DNA of 64,000 bases from positions 1 through 64,000 of the forward strand of contig CAKZPE010000029.1 in assembly GCA_937138495.1 (NCBI GenBank). The letters are read 5' to 3'. Made by a program: the position numbers and the translations under genes. The DNA comes from an uncultured Oceanospirillaceae bacterium. Lineage in GTDB: Bacteria; Pseudomonadota; Gammaproteobacteria; Pseudomonadales; Balneatricaceae. The notes below the pieces were generated by a model. The model saw only the letters and a list, made by a program, of their open reading frames with translations, was not told the DNA's origin and did no database searches. Of this stretch, positions 1 to 9,660 are shown one piece after another (positions within the stretch are counted from its first letter, which is position 1; each line of letters begins with the position of its first letter).

Positions 1-201
1 ACCCTAAACTATTAAACTTCAGGGTTATGATACCCGCTTTTACTTCGTCTCACCTGAGTTTTATCTATTTCAGGTTACTCATGCATATGGGTACTACCAG
101 CCAGTTTGTCTTGCCATTGTTAACTCTGATTTGCCCGATCACAGCATTTTTATATCCGAACAACGCATCACTTTTGGCTACTCTTTCTGAGAAAAATATT
201 A

Positions 202-2469
202 ATGATAGCCAGTTCAAGTTTTGCAATTAACACTTCCGATACTCAAAAATACAGTCATCCTATTCCAAACCGCGAATATATTCTGAAAACCCTCAAAGAG
301 TTGAACCGTCCAGTAGACCGAAAACAAATCGCTATTTGTTTAAAACTGTCAGCTAAAGAAGAACAGGAAGCATTGCGTCGTCGCCTTCGTGCTATGGAGC
401 GGGATGCTCAGATCACTTATCACCATCGTCAGGGCTATAGTGTAATAAAAGACGACGATCTCATTCAGGGTCGTGTCATCGGTCATCGCGAAGGTTATGG
501 GTTCCTTTCCAGAGATGCTGGTGACGATTTATTAATTACAAAGAAAGATATGTTGAAGCTGTTTGACGGCGATCTCGTACAGGTACGTATCAACGGTACT
601 GATCAGCGAGGCCGGGAAAAAGCATCGCTGGTAAAAGTAACCCAGCGAAACACAACTCAGGTTGTCGGGCAGCTAAAAGAAGAAAACGGTAATTACTACG
701 TCAAACCTGATAACGGCCGTATTGCTAATGAAATAGACTTAGACAGCGATCATTTGCTCAACGCAAAAGCCGGCCAGTATGTTGTCGTGACAATTACTGA
801 TTACCCCTGCCATCAATACAATGCATACGGAAAAATTACTGAGATACTGGGGGATGCGATGGCACCGGGCATGGAAATCGAAGTAGCCATAAGGGAGCAT
901 GATATCCCGCATTTGTGGCCGAAAGATGCCTTGCAGGCGGCAAATTCTATGGGATCTTCTGTTGCAGAAGCCGATAAAAAACACCGTATCAATTTGAGAC
1001 AACTTCCCTTCGTAACCATTGATGGCGAAGATGCTAAAGATTTTGATGATGCAGTGTACTGCGAAGCACAGGCAAATAATGGTTGGAAGCTTTGGGTTGC
1101 TATTGCAGATGTCTCACATTATGTAACGCCAGGCAGTGCTTTAGATCATGAAGCAGAAAAGCGCGGCACTTCTGTGTATTTTCCAGGACACGTTGTACCT
1201 ATGCTACCGGAAGCGCTGTCTAACGGACTCTGCTCTCTGAACCCTCATGTTGATCGCTTGGTAATAGTGTGTGAAATGCACATTAGTGCCCAAGGTAAAA
1301 TGACAAACTATAAATTTTCAGAAGCGGTTATTCATTCCCATGCCCGACTGACCTATAACCAGGTTAATGCCTTACTGACAAAACCGAAGTCCCGGCAAGG
1401 ACGACGGATGAATGATAAATATGCTAATCTGGCGCCGCATATTCATGCTTTGCATAAATTGTATGGTGCTTTACAGAAAGCCAGAAGTAAGCGCGGCGCC
1501 ATTGATTTTGATACAGAGGAAGTCCGGTTTCAGTTCAACTCTGAGTGTAAAGTTGACCAAATTTTGCCGGTTACACGCAATGACGCTCACAAGCTTATTG
1601 AAGAGTGCATGCTATGCGCAAATGTCGCCACAGCACGTTTTCTGGAAAAAACTCAGCTGCCCGGGCTATACCGTAACCACAACGGGCCACAAGAGAAAAA
1701 GCTGCAACACTTACAAGCATTTCTCGGTAAAAGAGGACTTGTCTTGTCCGGCGGAAAGAAGCCCCAACCTGTTCACTATGATCAGTTACTTAGTAGTATT
1801 GATGATCGTTCCGATGCCAGCACTATTCAGTCAATGATGTTACGTTCTCTAAGACAAGCCGAATATAGCTCGGATAACACAGGCCATTTCGGTTTAGCTT
1901 ATTCAGCTTACGCACATTTTACGTCCCCCATTCGACGTTACCCGGATTTACTGGTGCATAGGGCTATCCGGTCGGTAATCAGAAGAGAAGAAAGCGGCAA
2001 TATAATTCATCGAACCTTGAAACGTCTGACAGGTATTGGTGCTGATCCGGTACAACGAACTAAGAACGCAGAAACACTGGATCCATCAAAAAGCTACCCA
2101 TACGACAAAGAAAGAATTAGCGCTCTGGCTTCAGCCTGCTCACAGCAGTCCCGTCGTGCCGATAAGGCTAGTTGGGATGTCGAAGCGTGGCTTAAATGTG
2201 AGTTTATGCAAGATTCTGTTGGCAGCGAGTTCCTTGGCAAGATTACTACCGTCACCTCCTTTGGTTTGTTCATTGAACTACAGGATACAAAGATTGAAGG
2301 TCTGGTACATATCAGCACGCTGAAGAAGGACTTTTATCAGTTTGATGAAGTTCAGCATTGTCTGATAGGTGAACGGACAAGTGCTCGCTATGGGGTCGGA
2401 GATACAGTTCGAATAACAGTGGTCCGTGTAGATATGGAGCAAAGAAAGATTGAGTTTCAGATTGCCTGA
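202..2469 (+). CDS. rnr: RNase R (VacB) family 3'-5' exoribonuclease, probable island cargo
   Basis: Processive hydrolytic 3'-5' exoribonuclease of the RNase II/R family, cytoplasmic. The 755-aa protein has an N-terminal winged-helix segment (about 25-85), cold-shock/OB domains (about 86-240), an RNB catalytic core with the metal-binding motif DGEDAKDFDDAVY at 274-286, and a C-terminal S1 domain ending at the last residues. It is shorter than E. coli RNase R (813 aa) and lacks the Lys-rich tail. The ATG at 202 has only a weak purine-rich RBS, so the start is uncertain. The flanking composition and nearby recombinases suggest a mobile extra copy rather than the housekeeping rnr, which in relatives usually sits beside rlmB; that is inference. 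Confidence 0.85.
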   Translation: MIASSSFAINTSDTQKYSHPIPNREYILKTLKELNRPVDRKQIAICLKLSAKEEQEALRRRLRAMERDAQITYHHRQGYSVIKDDDLIQGRVIGHREGYGFLSRDAGDDLLITKKDMLKLFDGDLVQVRINGTDQRGREKASLVKVTQRNTTQVVGQLKEENGNYYVKPDNGRIANEIDLDSDHLLNAKAGQYVVVTITDYPCHQYNAYGKITEILGDAMAPGMEIEVAIREHDIPHLWPKDALQAANSMGSSVAEADKKHRINLRQLPFVTIDGEDAKDFDDAVYCEAQANNGWKLWVAIADVSHYVTPGSALDHEAEKRGTSVYFPGHVVPMLPEALSNGLCSLNPHVDRLVIVCEMHISAQGKMTNYKFSEAVIHSHARLTYNQVNALLTKPKSRQGRRMNDKYANLAPHIHALHKLYGALQKARSKRGAIDFDTEEVRFQFNSECKVDQILPVTRNDAHKLIEECMLCANVATARFLEKTQLPGLYRNHNGPQEKKLQHLQAFLGKRGLVLSGGKKPQPVHYDQLLSSIDDRSDASTIQSMMLRSLRQAEYSSDNTGHFGLAYSAYAHFTSPIRRYPDLLVHRAIRSVIRREESGNIIHRTLKRLTGIGADPVQRTKNAETLDPSKSYPYDKERISALASACSQQSRRADKASWDVEAWLKCEFMQDSVGSEFLGKITTVTSFGLFIELQDTKIEGLVHISTLKKDFYQFDEVQHCLIGERTSARYGVGDTVRITVVRVDMEQRKIEFQIA

Positions 2470-2619
2470 CTCAAACTGAGTTATCATCAGTTTGTGATAT
2501 TGCTTGTCGTCTCGTTTGCACTCTATTCTGGCATGTTCACTTCTTGCTAATAATCCCTTTTTATTATATCTAATTATATAAATGGCATAAGGGAAGCTGG
2601 TCATTGTTTTAGTAATCAG

Positions 2620-4764
2620 GTGTTATTAGTGCATAAAACGAGTAGTAGTATTTTTTCGTGTATGTGTGTTTTTCTCGTCTTTTCGGGAATTGGTGCATAT
2701 TGGACTCATTTAGGGCAAACGCTATTTTTGAATGAACAGCGTTTTTTCATGAGTGAGCTCGTTAACTCCCAAGCCTCGGCATTTGAAAGACGTTTGTCTC
2801 GGTCATTATCTTCTACAAGCATACTGGCCCAGGGCGTATTTGAGCACAGAGGGCCAATTCCCAATTTTGATGATTATGCTAATTCAGTTTTAGAGTCTGT
2901 AGGTGGTGTTTCAAATCTACAGTTAGCTCCAAAGGGCATTATTAGCTTTATTTATCCTCTTGAAGGCAACGAGAAAGCGTTAGGGCATGACGTTTTGGCA
3001 GATGATGCTCGCTCAAAAGAAGCTTTACTAGCGGTTAAGACGAAAATGCTAACATTGGCTGGACCTTTCGAATTGATTCAAGGAGGTATAGCTGTCATAG
3101 GTAGAAAGCCTATCTATCTCCCCGCGCGTAAAGGTGATGTATTCTGGGGTTTTGCTTCTGCTTTGATCTATCTGGAGGAACTCTTAAAAGCTACAGAGCT
3201 AGATTCCCTCGAAGCTAAGGGATATAGCTATCAGTTATTTCGTATCCATCCAGATACAGGAGATAAAAACGTTTTTGCGAAATCAGTTAGCAATTTAACT
3301 GACGATACTTACATGGTTTCTATTCAAGTACCTAATGCAGATTGGACATTGGAGATGAGTCGCTCGGAACCAGTAAAAAATTCACGAGCTGTTATTGGAT
3401 ATATTATCAGCGTTATCGTTGGCTTTTTTGCTGCTTGGATTGCTTTTTATATTCTTGAGCAGCCTAAGAAATTGCGCAAAGTTGTTTATCAAAAAACTAG
3501 AGAATTAAATTTTCAAGCAAATAACGATGAACTCACTGGATTGTATAATCGTCGCTATTTAAGTGAGCAGTTAGAACGTGTTTTGAAAGAAAACACTCGC
3601 TATCACCATCCAGCCGCCTTAATGTATATGGATTTGGATAACTTCAAGCGTGTTAATGATGTAATGGGACATGGGGCAGGAGATGAACTGCTAAAGCAAA
3701 TTGCAATTCGCTTGAAAGAAGCTGTTCGAGAAAGTGATATTGTCACTCGGCTAGGAGGGGATGAGTTTGGTATCCTTTTGTTAGACTCAGAATCAGTTAG
3801 TGATGCAAGACGCATAGCAGAAAAGCTAATGCATGTAGTTGAGCGGCCGGTCTATTTAAATGGCAAACCTTTTGAGGTTTCTCTATCTATAGGAATAACC
3901 ATGATACCTACAGATGGAGATGATAATGAGACAATCCTTAAGAATGCTGACATGGCTATGTATTCAGCCAAAAAGACTGGCAAAAGAAATTTTCGCTTTT
4001 ATAACGCTGCTCTTCAACGTGAAGCTATTCAGAAGCTGGAATTGGAAAATGATTTATATGTAGCAGTATGTGAAGATCAATTTATTGTGCACTACCAACC
4101 GATCTTCTCACTTTCAACTGGAAAGATTAGTAGTTACGAGGCCCTTCTTAGATGGAATCATCCACATTTAGGGTTGATCTACCCTGATCAATTTATATGT
4201 GTGGCAGAAGAGTCCGGCAGTATCATTGAAGTTGGATATTGGGTTATTCAAGAAGTATGTAATCAAATTAAAAAATCTGCGTCAAATTATAAGTTTTCGA
4301 TCAACTTATCTCCTAAGCAATTTCAAGATCCGCGATTGATTAATAAGTTTAGATCAATTATTCAAACTTCGGATATAGATGCTAGCTTGCTTGAAGTTGA
4401 GATTACCGAGTCTTCGGTGATTGAAGACTCTACTGCAGCTATTAAAATGCTCTTAAAGCTTAAAAAGTTGGGAATATCGATCGCTTTAGATGATTTTGGT
4501 ACAGGCTATTCTTCACTGTCTGTTTTGAAGCGCCTACCAATCGATAGATTAAAAATTGATAAGAGTTTCATTCAAGACATAGAACAAGAAAGTGATGATA
4601 GAAATATTGTTGAAGGTGTTATTTCTATGGCGCACAAATTAAGGCTAAACATTGTTGTTGAAGGGATAGAAACTAAAAATCAGCTTAAGTTTGTTAAAGA
4701 AGTTGAGTGTGATTACGGTCAAGGATATTTTTGTGGTAAGCCTGCTCCATTCGATCAACTTTGA
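2620..4764 (+). CDS. Membrane CHASE-GGDEF-EAL cyclic-di-GMP protein
   Basis: Bifunctional-looking c-di-GMP turnover protein of 714 aa. TM1 at about 10-28 and TM2 at about 258-278 bracket a periplasmic CHASE-type sensor (about 30-257). The GGDEF domain has an intact GGDEF at 379-383, preceded by an RESD inhibitory-site motif exactly five residues upstream. The EAL domain has EAL at 507-509, a DDFGTGYSS motif and an EGIET motif. Both domains therefore keep key residues; which activity dominates cannot be read from sequence. The start is a GTG at 2620 with a poor RBS, and a second GTG nine bases later is possible. It lies 150 bp downstream of the RNase R gene on the same strand and is read as island cargo. 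Confidence 0.85.
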   Translation: MLLVHKTSSSIFSCMCVFLVFSGIGAYWTHLGQTLFLNEQRFFMSELVNSQASAFERRLSRSLSSTSILAQGVFEHRGPIPNFDDYANSVLESVGGVSNLQLAPKGIISFIYPLEGNEKALGHDVLADDARSKEALLAVKTKMLTLAGPFELIQGGIAVIGRKPIYLPARKGDVFWGFASALIYLEELLKATELDSLEAKGYSYQLFRIHPDTGDKNVFAKSVSNLTDDTYMVSIQVPNADWTLEMSRSEPVKNSRAVIGYIISVIVGFFAAWIAFYILEQPKKLRKVVYQKTRELNFQANNDELTGLYNRRYLSEQLERVLKENTRYHHPAALMYMDLDNFKRVNDVMGHGAGDELLKQIAIRLKEAVRESDIVTRLGGDEFGILLLDSESVSDARRIAEKLMHVVERPVYLNGKPFEVSLSIGITMIPTDGDDNETILKNADMAMYSAKKTGKRNFRFYNAALQREAIQKLELENDLYVAVCEDQFIVHYQPIFSLSTGKISSYEALLRWNHPHLGLIYPDQFICVAEESGSIIEVGYWVIQEVCNQIKKSASNYKFSINLSPKQFQDPRLINKFRSIIQTSDIDASLLEVEITESSVIEDSTAAIKMLLKLKKLGISIALDDFGTGYSSLSVLKRLPIDRLKIDKSFIQDIEQESDDRNIVEGVISMAHKLRLNIVVEGIETKNQLKFVKEVECDYGQGYFCGKPAPFDQL

Positions 4765-5153
4765 GGAACCTACGAAAAAGTCTCCGGCTATCGATCATAG
4801 GTATGGAAAAGTGGCGACATTCGTTTTTATCTTATCATGGCTGGTAGCGTTGAAGGTCTTTTGAAAGATCGTAAATGGCTACATGCATGAATATGATTAT
4901 TAGTCGTTTCACGTAATATGAGAATAGTTGCGAACGGTTTCACTACTTATGAGATTTTCTTTAGTGCAGAAATCTCAGATAGGATGAAACGGCCCCATCT
5001 TTCCTGGCTTCGTCGTTTCACGCTATATGAGATTCGACAAATGGTGTCATTTCTCATTTAGCGTGAAATGGTTTCGAGACTGTAGATAAAACTAACTATT
5101 ACCTAACTGAAAATTTTTATTTCTAGCAGTTTTATTTTCAAATTAACAAATTG
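4765..5153. other. Non-coding gap between cargo and integration operon
   Basis: No gene is seen in these 389 bases. The interval separates the convergent GGDEF-EAL gene (+) and the small gin gene (-). Its main content is the array of five 17-bp boxes annotated separately at 4907-5068. I looked here for a C-terminal M48 peptidase remnant, which would mark the far end of a minimal island, and found none. Confidence 0.7.
4907..5068. repeat. Five 17-bp boxes forming two dyads (possible recombinase sites)
   Basis: Seen: copies of the consensus TTTCACGCTATATGAGA at 4907-4923 (+), 4938-4954 (+), 4973-4989 (-), 5016-5032 (+) and 5052-5068 (-). Each has 5-bp arms TTTCA and TGAGA that are imperfect inverted repeats around a 7-bp centre, the layout expected of a tyrosine recombinase core site. 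Copies 2/3 and 4/5 face each other, so each pair can form a long hairpin. Inferred: a binding array for the gin recombinases or the small HTH protein, or a structured terminator between convergent genes. Confidence 0.7.
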
Positions 5154-5594
5154 CTAGAAATCTGAATCGTTATTCAGACCATTATCATCAACAGTCTTAA
5201 TATTTCTAACAACTCCCATAGCAGGAGGTTTGACGCCTTCCATTTCGAGCTTTTTGGTTAGCTCGTAATTCAAATATAAGAGTGATTGGTAGCGACTCTT
5301 CAGAGCACTGTTCTGCTCTTTGAGGAGCCCATTCTCTGCCAGCACATTCTCAAGCCTAGACATAGAACGAGAAGCGACAGAGGTTCTAGGAGGTTCATAT
5401 GCTTCTATTTCATCACATAAGGCTGCATAGCCTTCACCGCGATTCCGTCTAAGGCTTCCTACCGCTTTACCAGCCTCCCTGGCAACGGTATTGTTGGATA
5501 TCTGCTGGCCTTTCTTAAATTCTATATTTATCGCCTTACCTTCTTTTAAGCGATTAAACGCATCTATGTATATTTGGACGTAACCACTTACCAC
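5154..5594 (-). CDS. Small HTH/coiled-coil integration accessory protein (GinD-like)
   Basis: A 146-aa cytoplasmic protein, last gene of the four-gene integration operon, overlapping the preceding recombinase gene by 7 bp. A helix-turn-helix-like segment (ISNNTVAREAGKAVGSLRR, about 32-50) is followed by a coiled-coil stretch (about 80-115) rich in Leu, Glu and Lys. Known: GInt islands end their core operon with a small DNA-binding-like protein (GinD), and Tn554 has a comparable small protein TnpC that helps transposition. No enzymatic motif is visible. Its role as a DNA-binding accessory is inferred from position and fold signature. Confidence 0.7.
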   Translation of the reverse strand: MVSGYVQIYIDAFNRLKEGKAINIEFKKGQQISNNTVAREAGKAVGSLRRNRGEGYAALCDEIEAYEPPRTSVASRSMSRLENVLAENGLLKEQNSALKSRYQSLLYLNYELTKKLEMEGVKPPAMGVVRNIKTVDDNGLNNDSDF

Positions 5595-7705
5595 TCTTTT
5601 TCCTCCAGTAATTTCATATCAATTCTATTTATCTCCCGCACTGTTTCGCTGTAAGCAGGTGTCCCCTCATCCATTTCATCTAAGCCGAACTCCAGTTCAT
5701 CACGATAGGCTTTCAGCTTCGCTCCACCATCCCCTCCAGTTATTGAGTAAGCACAATCAAACACACAGGGCACGATTTCAGCAACTTCATACTGTTCGCA
5801 TACTCCGACCCTCATACAACCTCCAACAACAGTAGAGGTATAAGATAACTCTCCACGCTTTATTTTATTTTCGGTTTCTTTAATATCAGTCAGCCAGACA
5901 GGCATAACGTTACGATCCTTGGCAAGTTGAATGTGTGCTCCCTTACCTCCGCTTAACCTATATTCAGATTTAATAACCTCATTGTGGAATGTAAGAGCTC
6001 CATAGAATTGCTTTGCCTCAAGAAACAAACCAAAAATACCATAAGCATCTTTGTCCTCAGAAGCATCTACAAAATTACGTGCAAACAACGAGTTGTTAGT
6101 ATAGAGAGAGGTCATATTTAAGCTGAGATGTTTGTACTGAGCACCTAAGCTTGGAAGTGACACCATTTGACTACGAGCAGCGTATACAGCTACTGATTTC
6201 CTTATTTGGTGGGTTGATAAAGGCCATTCAGTCCCTACCTTAAATTCTTTTCTGGAATCCCAATCTTGAAAAGCGTCATAAGTCATCAGCTCCTGTATGT
6301 CACTCTCACGTATTGTGACATCATATAAAGACTCATCAATCAAATTGCTAAGAGAAAATCGTTCATCTGCGTAATCTAAATCTAAAAGCTTATAGTCATA
6401 ATATTGACCAGGTTCTAACGATGTATAGCTATAAAACATAGGTATAGAGCGTAAATCAGAAGGAAATGGATCTGTTCGATGCATATACCATCGTGCTTCG
6501 ACTAACTTTCTAGCCACATCACAGTACATTTTTACATGAGGCGCCGTAGCCCAAGGGCTTCGCCTTGAATAATTATCTTGCCTGATCTTTGAAGTGTATG
6601 AATTGATAACGGAGATTGTCCCAAAACCGTCAATTACTGCTTCTTCGTAAGCATCTAGATCCATTACTTCTACTTCATGTCTACGCATCCCTGTATAGCA
6701 TTGTATAAGCATGCCAATGGCTATCAGCCACTTAGAAGTAACTCCTTTTAACCGTTGGTAATCAGAAAGATTTTCCGTAAAATCCTCAAACAATTCATAG
6801 AGATCATATTTATCAAATGTTTCCCGAGAGGTCAGAGTCTTACTTTTATCTAGCTCATCCCACCCAAGCAAGGAATACGAAGGGTATAGGCGAGAGAGGC
6901 GTCTTTTGGTCTGGGAATAAGTTCCATAGTCATCAACAAAGTAGTAAACCCCTTCCTTAGAACAGGTGTCTCTAAAGAAATCTACGATCCTATCTGCCTT
7001 TAAATAAATTCTCTCAATAGTATTGTGTAAGCCATCCAAAATATTAGCAAATATTCTAGATGGAATAAGTGGTGTCGGATATGATGACCCATCACCTTCT
7101 CTTACGTTACGTGAAAGCATAGCTAAAATGTCGAGTCGATACTCTTCACAGATAATAAGAGAGGGGATAAGCTCTTTAGCATCATCACTTCTATCGTAAA
7201 TAGCTTTAATACTAATTAGCAATTGACGCACTGGTCTCGCTGCTTTGTTTTTGTAGTTTGTCGCAGTTAATACTGAATGTTTCAGTGCATCCTGAAACTC
7301 TTTGTTATTTACAGATTCTTCTATAGTAATATTGAGCCTCTTACAGAGGTCAATTATTTTTCGAAGGCCGGATAGAATTGAGTGAAAAGTTCCAGCTTTG
7401 CAATTACGGTGATTTGAAAATGGATCATGTATTAATAGAAACATAATAGCTTTGGCTTCAGCTTTAAGTATCTGATCTAACTCACTAGGCTCCCCCTTAA
7501 TATGCCTATCAAAGTAAAATCTATTGTTTCGCTTTGCGTATGGCGAAAAATCCCACATATCATCTTTGTAAGCAGATATTAAATTATTGTTTTCGTCTCG
7601 ACTAATTATATGATTAGGATCAATACCTTTCGAAACTGAATCAGTTTGATCAGGAGCATTGTCGAAAGTGTCAGGGAGGGCAAAAACGTTTCTATACATA
7701 ATCAA
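5588..7705 (-). CDS. Large tyrosine recombinase (GinC-like)
   Basis: Site-specific recombinase of 705 aa, third in the integration operon. The C-terminal catalytic domain keeps the tyrosine recombinase set: Arg341 in CYTGMRRHE, a Lys in the TSKIRQ segment, HQIR at 499-502, His526 in QYKHLS and the predicted nucleophile Tyr535. Roughly 320 N-terminal residues form a long extension without a recognised domain, and a further 170 residues follow the catalytic Tyr, including Cys-containing motifs (GGCMRVGVCEQ and a later CVFDC). It overlaps the upstream gene by 4 bp (ATGA), consistent with translational coupling. Confidence 0.8.
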   Translation of the reverse strand: MIMYRNVFALPDTFDNAPDQTDSVSKGIDPNHIISRDENNNLISAYKDDMWDFSPYAKRNNRFYFDRHIKGEPSELDQILKAEAKAIMFLLIHDPFSNHRNCKAGTFHSILSGLRKIIDLCKRLNITIEESVNNKEFQDALKHSVLTATNYKNKAARPVRQLLISIKAIYDRSDDAKELIPSLIICEEYRLDILAMLSRNVREGDGSSYPTPLIPSRIFANILDGLHNTIERIYLKADRIVDFFRDTCSKEGVYYFVDDYGTYSQTKRRLSRLYPSYSLLGWDELDKSKTLTSRETFDKYDLYELFEDFTENLSDYQRLKGVTSKWLIAIGMLIQCYTGMRRHEVEVMDLDAYEEAVIDGFGTISVINSYTSKIRQDNYSRRSPWATAPHVKMYCDVARKLVEARWYMHRTDPFPSDLRSIPMFYSYTSLEPGQYYDYKLLDLDYADERFSLSNLIDESLYDVTIRESDIQELMTYDAFQDWDSRKEFKVGTEWPLSTHQIRKSVAVYAARSQMVSLPSLGAQYKHLSLNMTSLYTNNSLFARNFVDASEDKDAYGIFGLFLEAKQFYGALTFHNEVIKSEYRLSGGKGAHIQLAKDRNVMPVWLTDIKETENKIKRGELSYTSTVVGGCMRVGVCEQYEVAEIVPCVFDCAYSITGGDGGAKLKAYRDELEFGLDEMDEGTPAYSETVREINRIDMKLLEEKEW

Positions 7706-9660
7706 TACTCCATAGCTTCAATAATTGCATTAAGTTTATTTAACCAGTAAATATTGATATTACCCGACTGAACTTCTTGCGTAGCTTGCTTCAGAAGATT
7801 TAAATTCTCCGGGTCCAATTCAATAAACTCTTCCAATATAGCATCAATGCGTTGAGTGATCGGAGCATATTTTTGCATTGCAACTTCTACCCCCTCAGTT
7901 TTACTCTTTGCCTGATATTCAACCCATTTCTTCGCAGCAAGTAACTTTTTAAGATCTCCGACCTCTTTATGTATTCCGAAACTCTTACAGAAATAGCAAT
8001 GCACAGGTGTTCCGCAACGTGGCTCTGGAGTGCGCTTATCTATTCCATCTATTTTTATTGCATCCTCAACATTAGATCCTGTGCATCTACCGGTCGAAAT
8101 AGCAGCAGCATTTTTCACTATCGGTGGAATTCTATTTTGATCATGGACAATAAGTGTTGAGTGCTGTCTTAACTCACTAAAAAACTGCTGAAGTTCAATC
8201 GCAGCTGTTTCAAACTTAGCTTGGCTATAGTGCGTAGCTGCCGTACGCTCACTTTGATTTAATAAATCAGCAGATATTTTAATTTCACCATTAGCTGCAT
8301 TTGTTAGCTCTTGTGATTTGAATTTACGCCACTGCTGTGCGGTGATTTCAGGCAACCCAACAGGTGTGAAATAACGTGTTTTATTAGATATCACTCCTGC
8401 TGATATTATCGTTAGCTTCTTATTTATTAAGCTGTATCCAAGTATGCCAACTCCGGGATCTATTGAACCTTCCGAGTTCTCTACCATCCATTTACGTAGT
8501 TCGAGATACTTACGCCATACAGATAGAAAACTAACATGCATTCTCACAGGTTGAGTTTCATAACCTGACCTTCCTTTCACAGCTAATAGCCGAATATGCC
8601 CCAACTCAGACTCAAGTCGTTCTGTTGAGAGATCCAGGCTTTCTAGATGCTTGGGATTAGCTCCAGTCTCAGCGATCAAAACTTTAACGAATGCCATAGT
8701 GGCAAAATTAGCCAAAATGCGCCTGATTTTTCCTGATTTTCGTATTTTAAGCTGTGAAGAGGCTCCCTTAACCTTGATGGCGTCTTCTTCGGTAATAGCA
8801 ATACCTTCTCTTTCTATCCTTTTCCGAACTTCAGGCCATCTATAAACTTTATCTTTATCGTAGATGAAGGATTTTAAGTGCTCAATATCCCCACTTTCAT
8901 AACTTCTCCAGCTATGAAACAAATTAGAGATGAAGACTAAATCTTTAAATCCCAGGTCATTAAACGGAATATACAGCGGTTTCTCACTTTCTGATAACAG
9001 GTACTCTGAGGTTTCTTCAAAAAATCTTCGAAAAAAAGCATAGACTTGCTGGAACTCATGTTTACTTTTCCTTAACGTCGGAAGAGGTGTTTCAGAATTT
9101 TTATGTGAGATAATAAAATATGAACTCTTCCATTCATCAATAGATACATTCCAGAGTCTTGATAACGCAATTGAGAGTGCATGCTGGTAACTTGAAGCAG
9201 TGCTTCTCTTGTATCCTTTTCCCTTAATCCTTGCTTGCCTAAGCTGAGAAAAAAGATAGTCCGTATATTCCTTATAGAAAGATAAACATGATTCTTTACT
9301 TTTAATATCAAACTCTAATCCCAGCTCAGTAAGAGAAATAAAAATCCTACTGATTTTTGATAAATTATCAGCATTTATAAAGCCTAAAACTGCATCCCTG
9401 ACAAGAATTTTAATAAGACTTATTCGTTCTGGATGGAATACATCAGTATTATGCGTAACTATTGTGTAATCAGAAAAGATTTGTGGATGCCTGCCTTGTA
9501 CAGGGTAAATCAGTCGATAAAGTCCAATGCTTTTTTCAAAATCACCGTTAGTGCTTAAGTAACGAAGACTGAGCCGGTCACACTCTGAGTCTTTTACTTT
9601 GTAAGATTCGTCTTGGCTATTAGCGGTTACGTAGCAGACTTTCGCTGTTTTCAGAGTCAT
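7702..9660 (-). CDS. Degenerate tyrosine recombinase with Cys-rich tail (GinB-like)
   Basis: A 652-aa protein, second in the integration operon. The catalytic domain is recognisable but altered: the usual TGxR segment reads ETGANPKHLE at 331-340, so the first catalytic Arg is missing, and HxxR reads QQWR at 442-445. A HY pair at 477-478 sits where the nucleophile region is expected. A possible zinc-binding group follows (Cys526, Cys549, Cys555, Cys558). Comparable loss of catalytic residues in one member of recombinase trios suggests a structural or regulatory subunit. The start overlaps the upstream gene by 41 bp. Confidence 0.75.
   Translation of the reverse strand: MTLKTAKVCYVTANSQDESYKVKDSECDRLSLRYLSTNGDFEKSIGLYRLIYPVQGRHPQIFSDYTIVTHNTDVFHPERISLIKILVRDAVLGFINADNLSKISRIFISLTELGLEFDIKSKESCLSFYKEYTDYLFSQLRQARIKGKGYKRSTASSYQHALSIALSRLWNVSIDEWKSSYFIISHKNSETPLPTLRKSKHEFQQVYAFFRRFFEETSEYLLSESEKPLYIPFNDLGFKDLVFISNLFHSWRSYESGDIEHLKSFIYDKDKVYRWPEVRKRIEREGIAITEEDAIKVKGASSQLKIRKSGKIRRILANFATMAFVKVLIAETGANPKHLESLDLSTERLESELGHIRLLAVKGRSGYETQPVRMHVSFLSVWRKYLELRKWMVENSEGSIDPGVGILGYSLINKKLTIISAGVISNKTRYFTPVGLPEITAQQWRKFKSQELTNAANGEIKISADLLNQSERTAATHYSQAKFETAAIELQQFFSELRQHSTLIVHDQNRIPPIVKNAAAISTGRCTGSNVEDAIKIDGIDKRTPEPRCGTPVHCYFCKSFGIHKEVGDLKKLLAAKKWVEYQAKSKTEGVEVAMQKYAPITQRIDAILEEFIELDPENLNLLKQATQEVQSGNINIYWLNKLNAIIEAMEY

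Noticed and set aside
27..230. 67-codon plus-strand frame at the window start
   Set aside because: Hydrophobic, no RBS, no recognisable motif, and it overlaps the RNase R start in another frame; probably spurious or a fragment cut by the window edge.
4907..5068. CRISPR-like repeat array
   Set aside because: Only five diverged copies in mixed orientation with unequal spacing and no cas genes; better read as recombinase or operator boxes.
4765..5100. Left end of a minimal 6-kb island
   Set aside because: No M48 C-terminal remnant or copy of the right-end repeats was found here, so the island more likely extends leftwards past the window.
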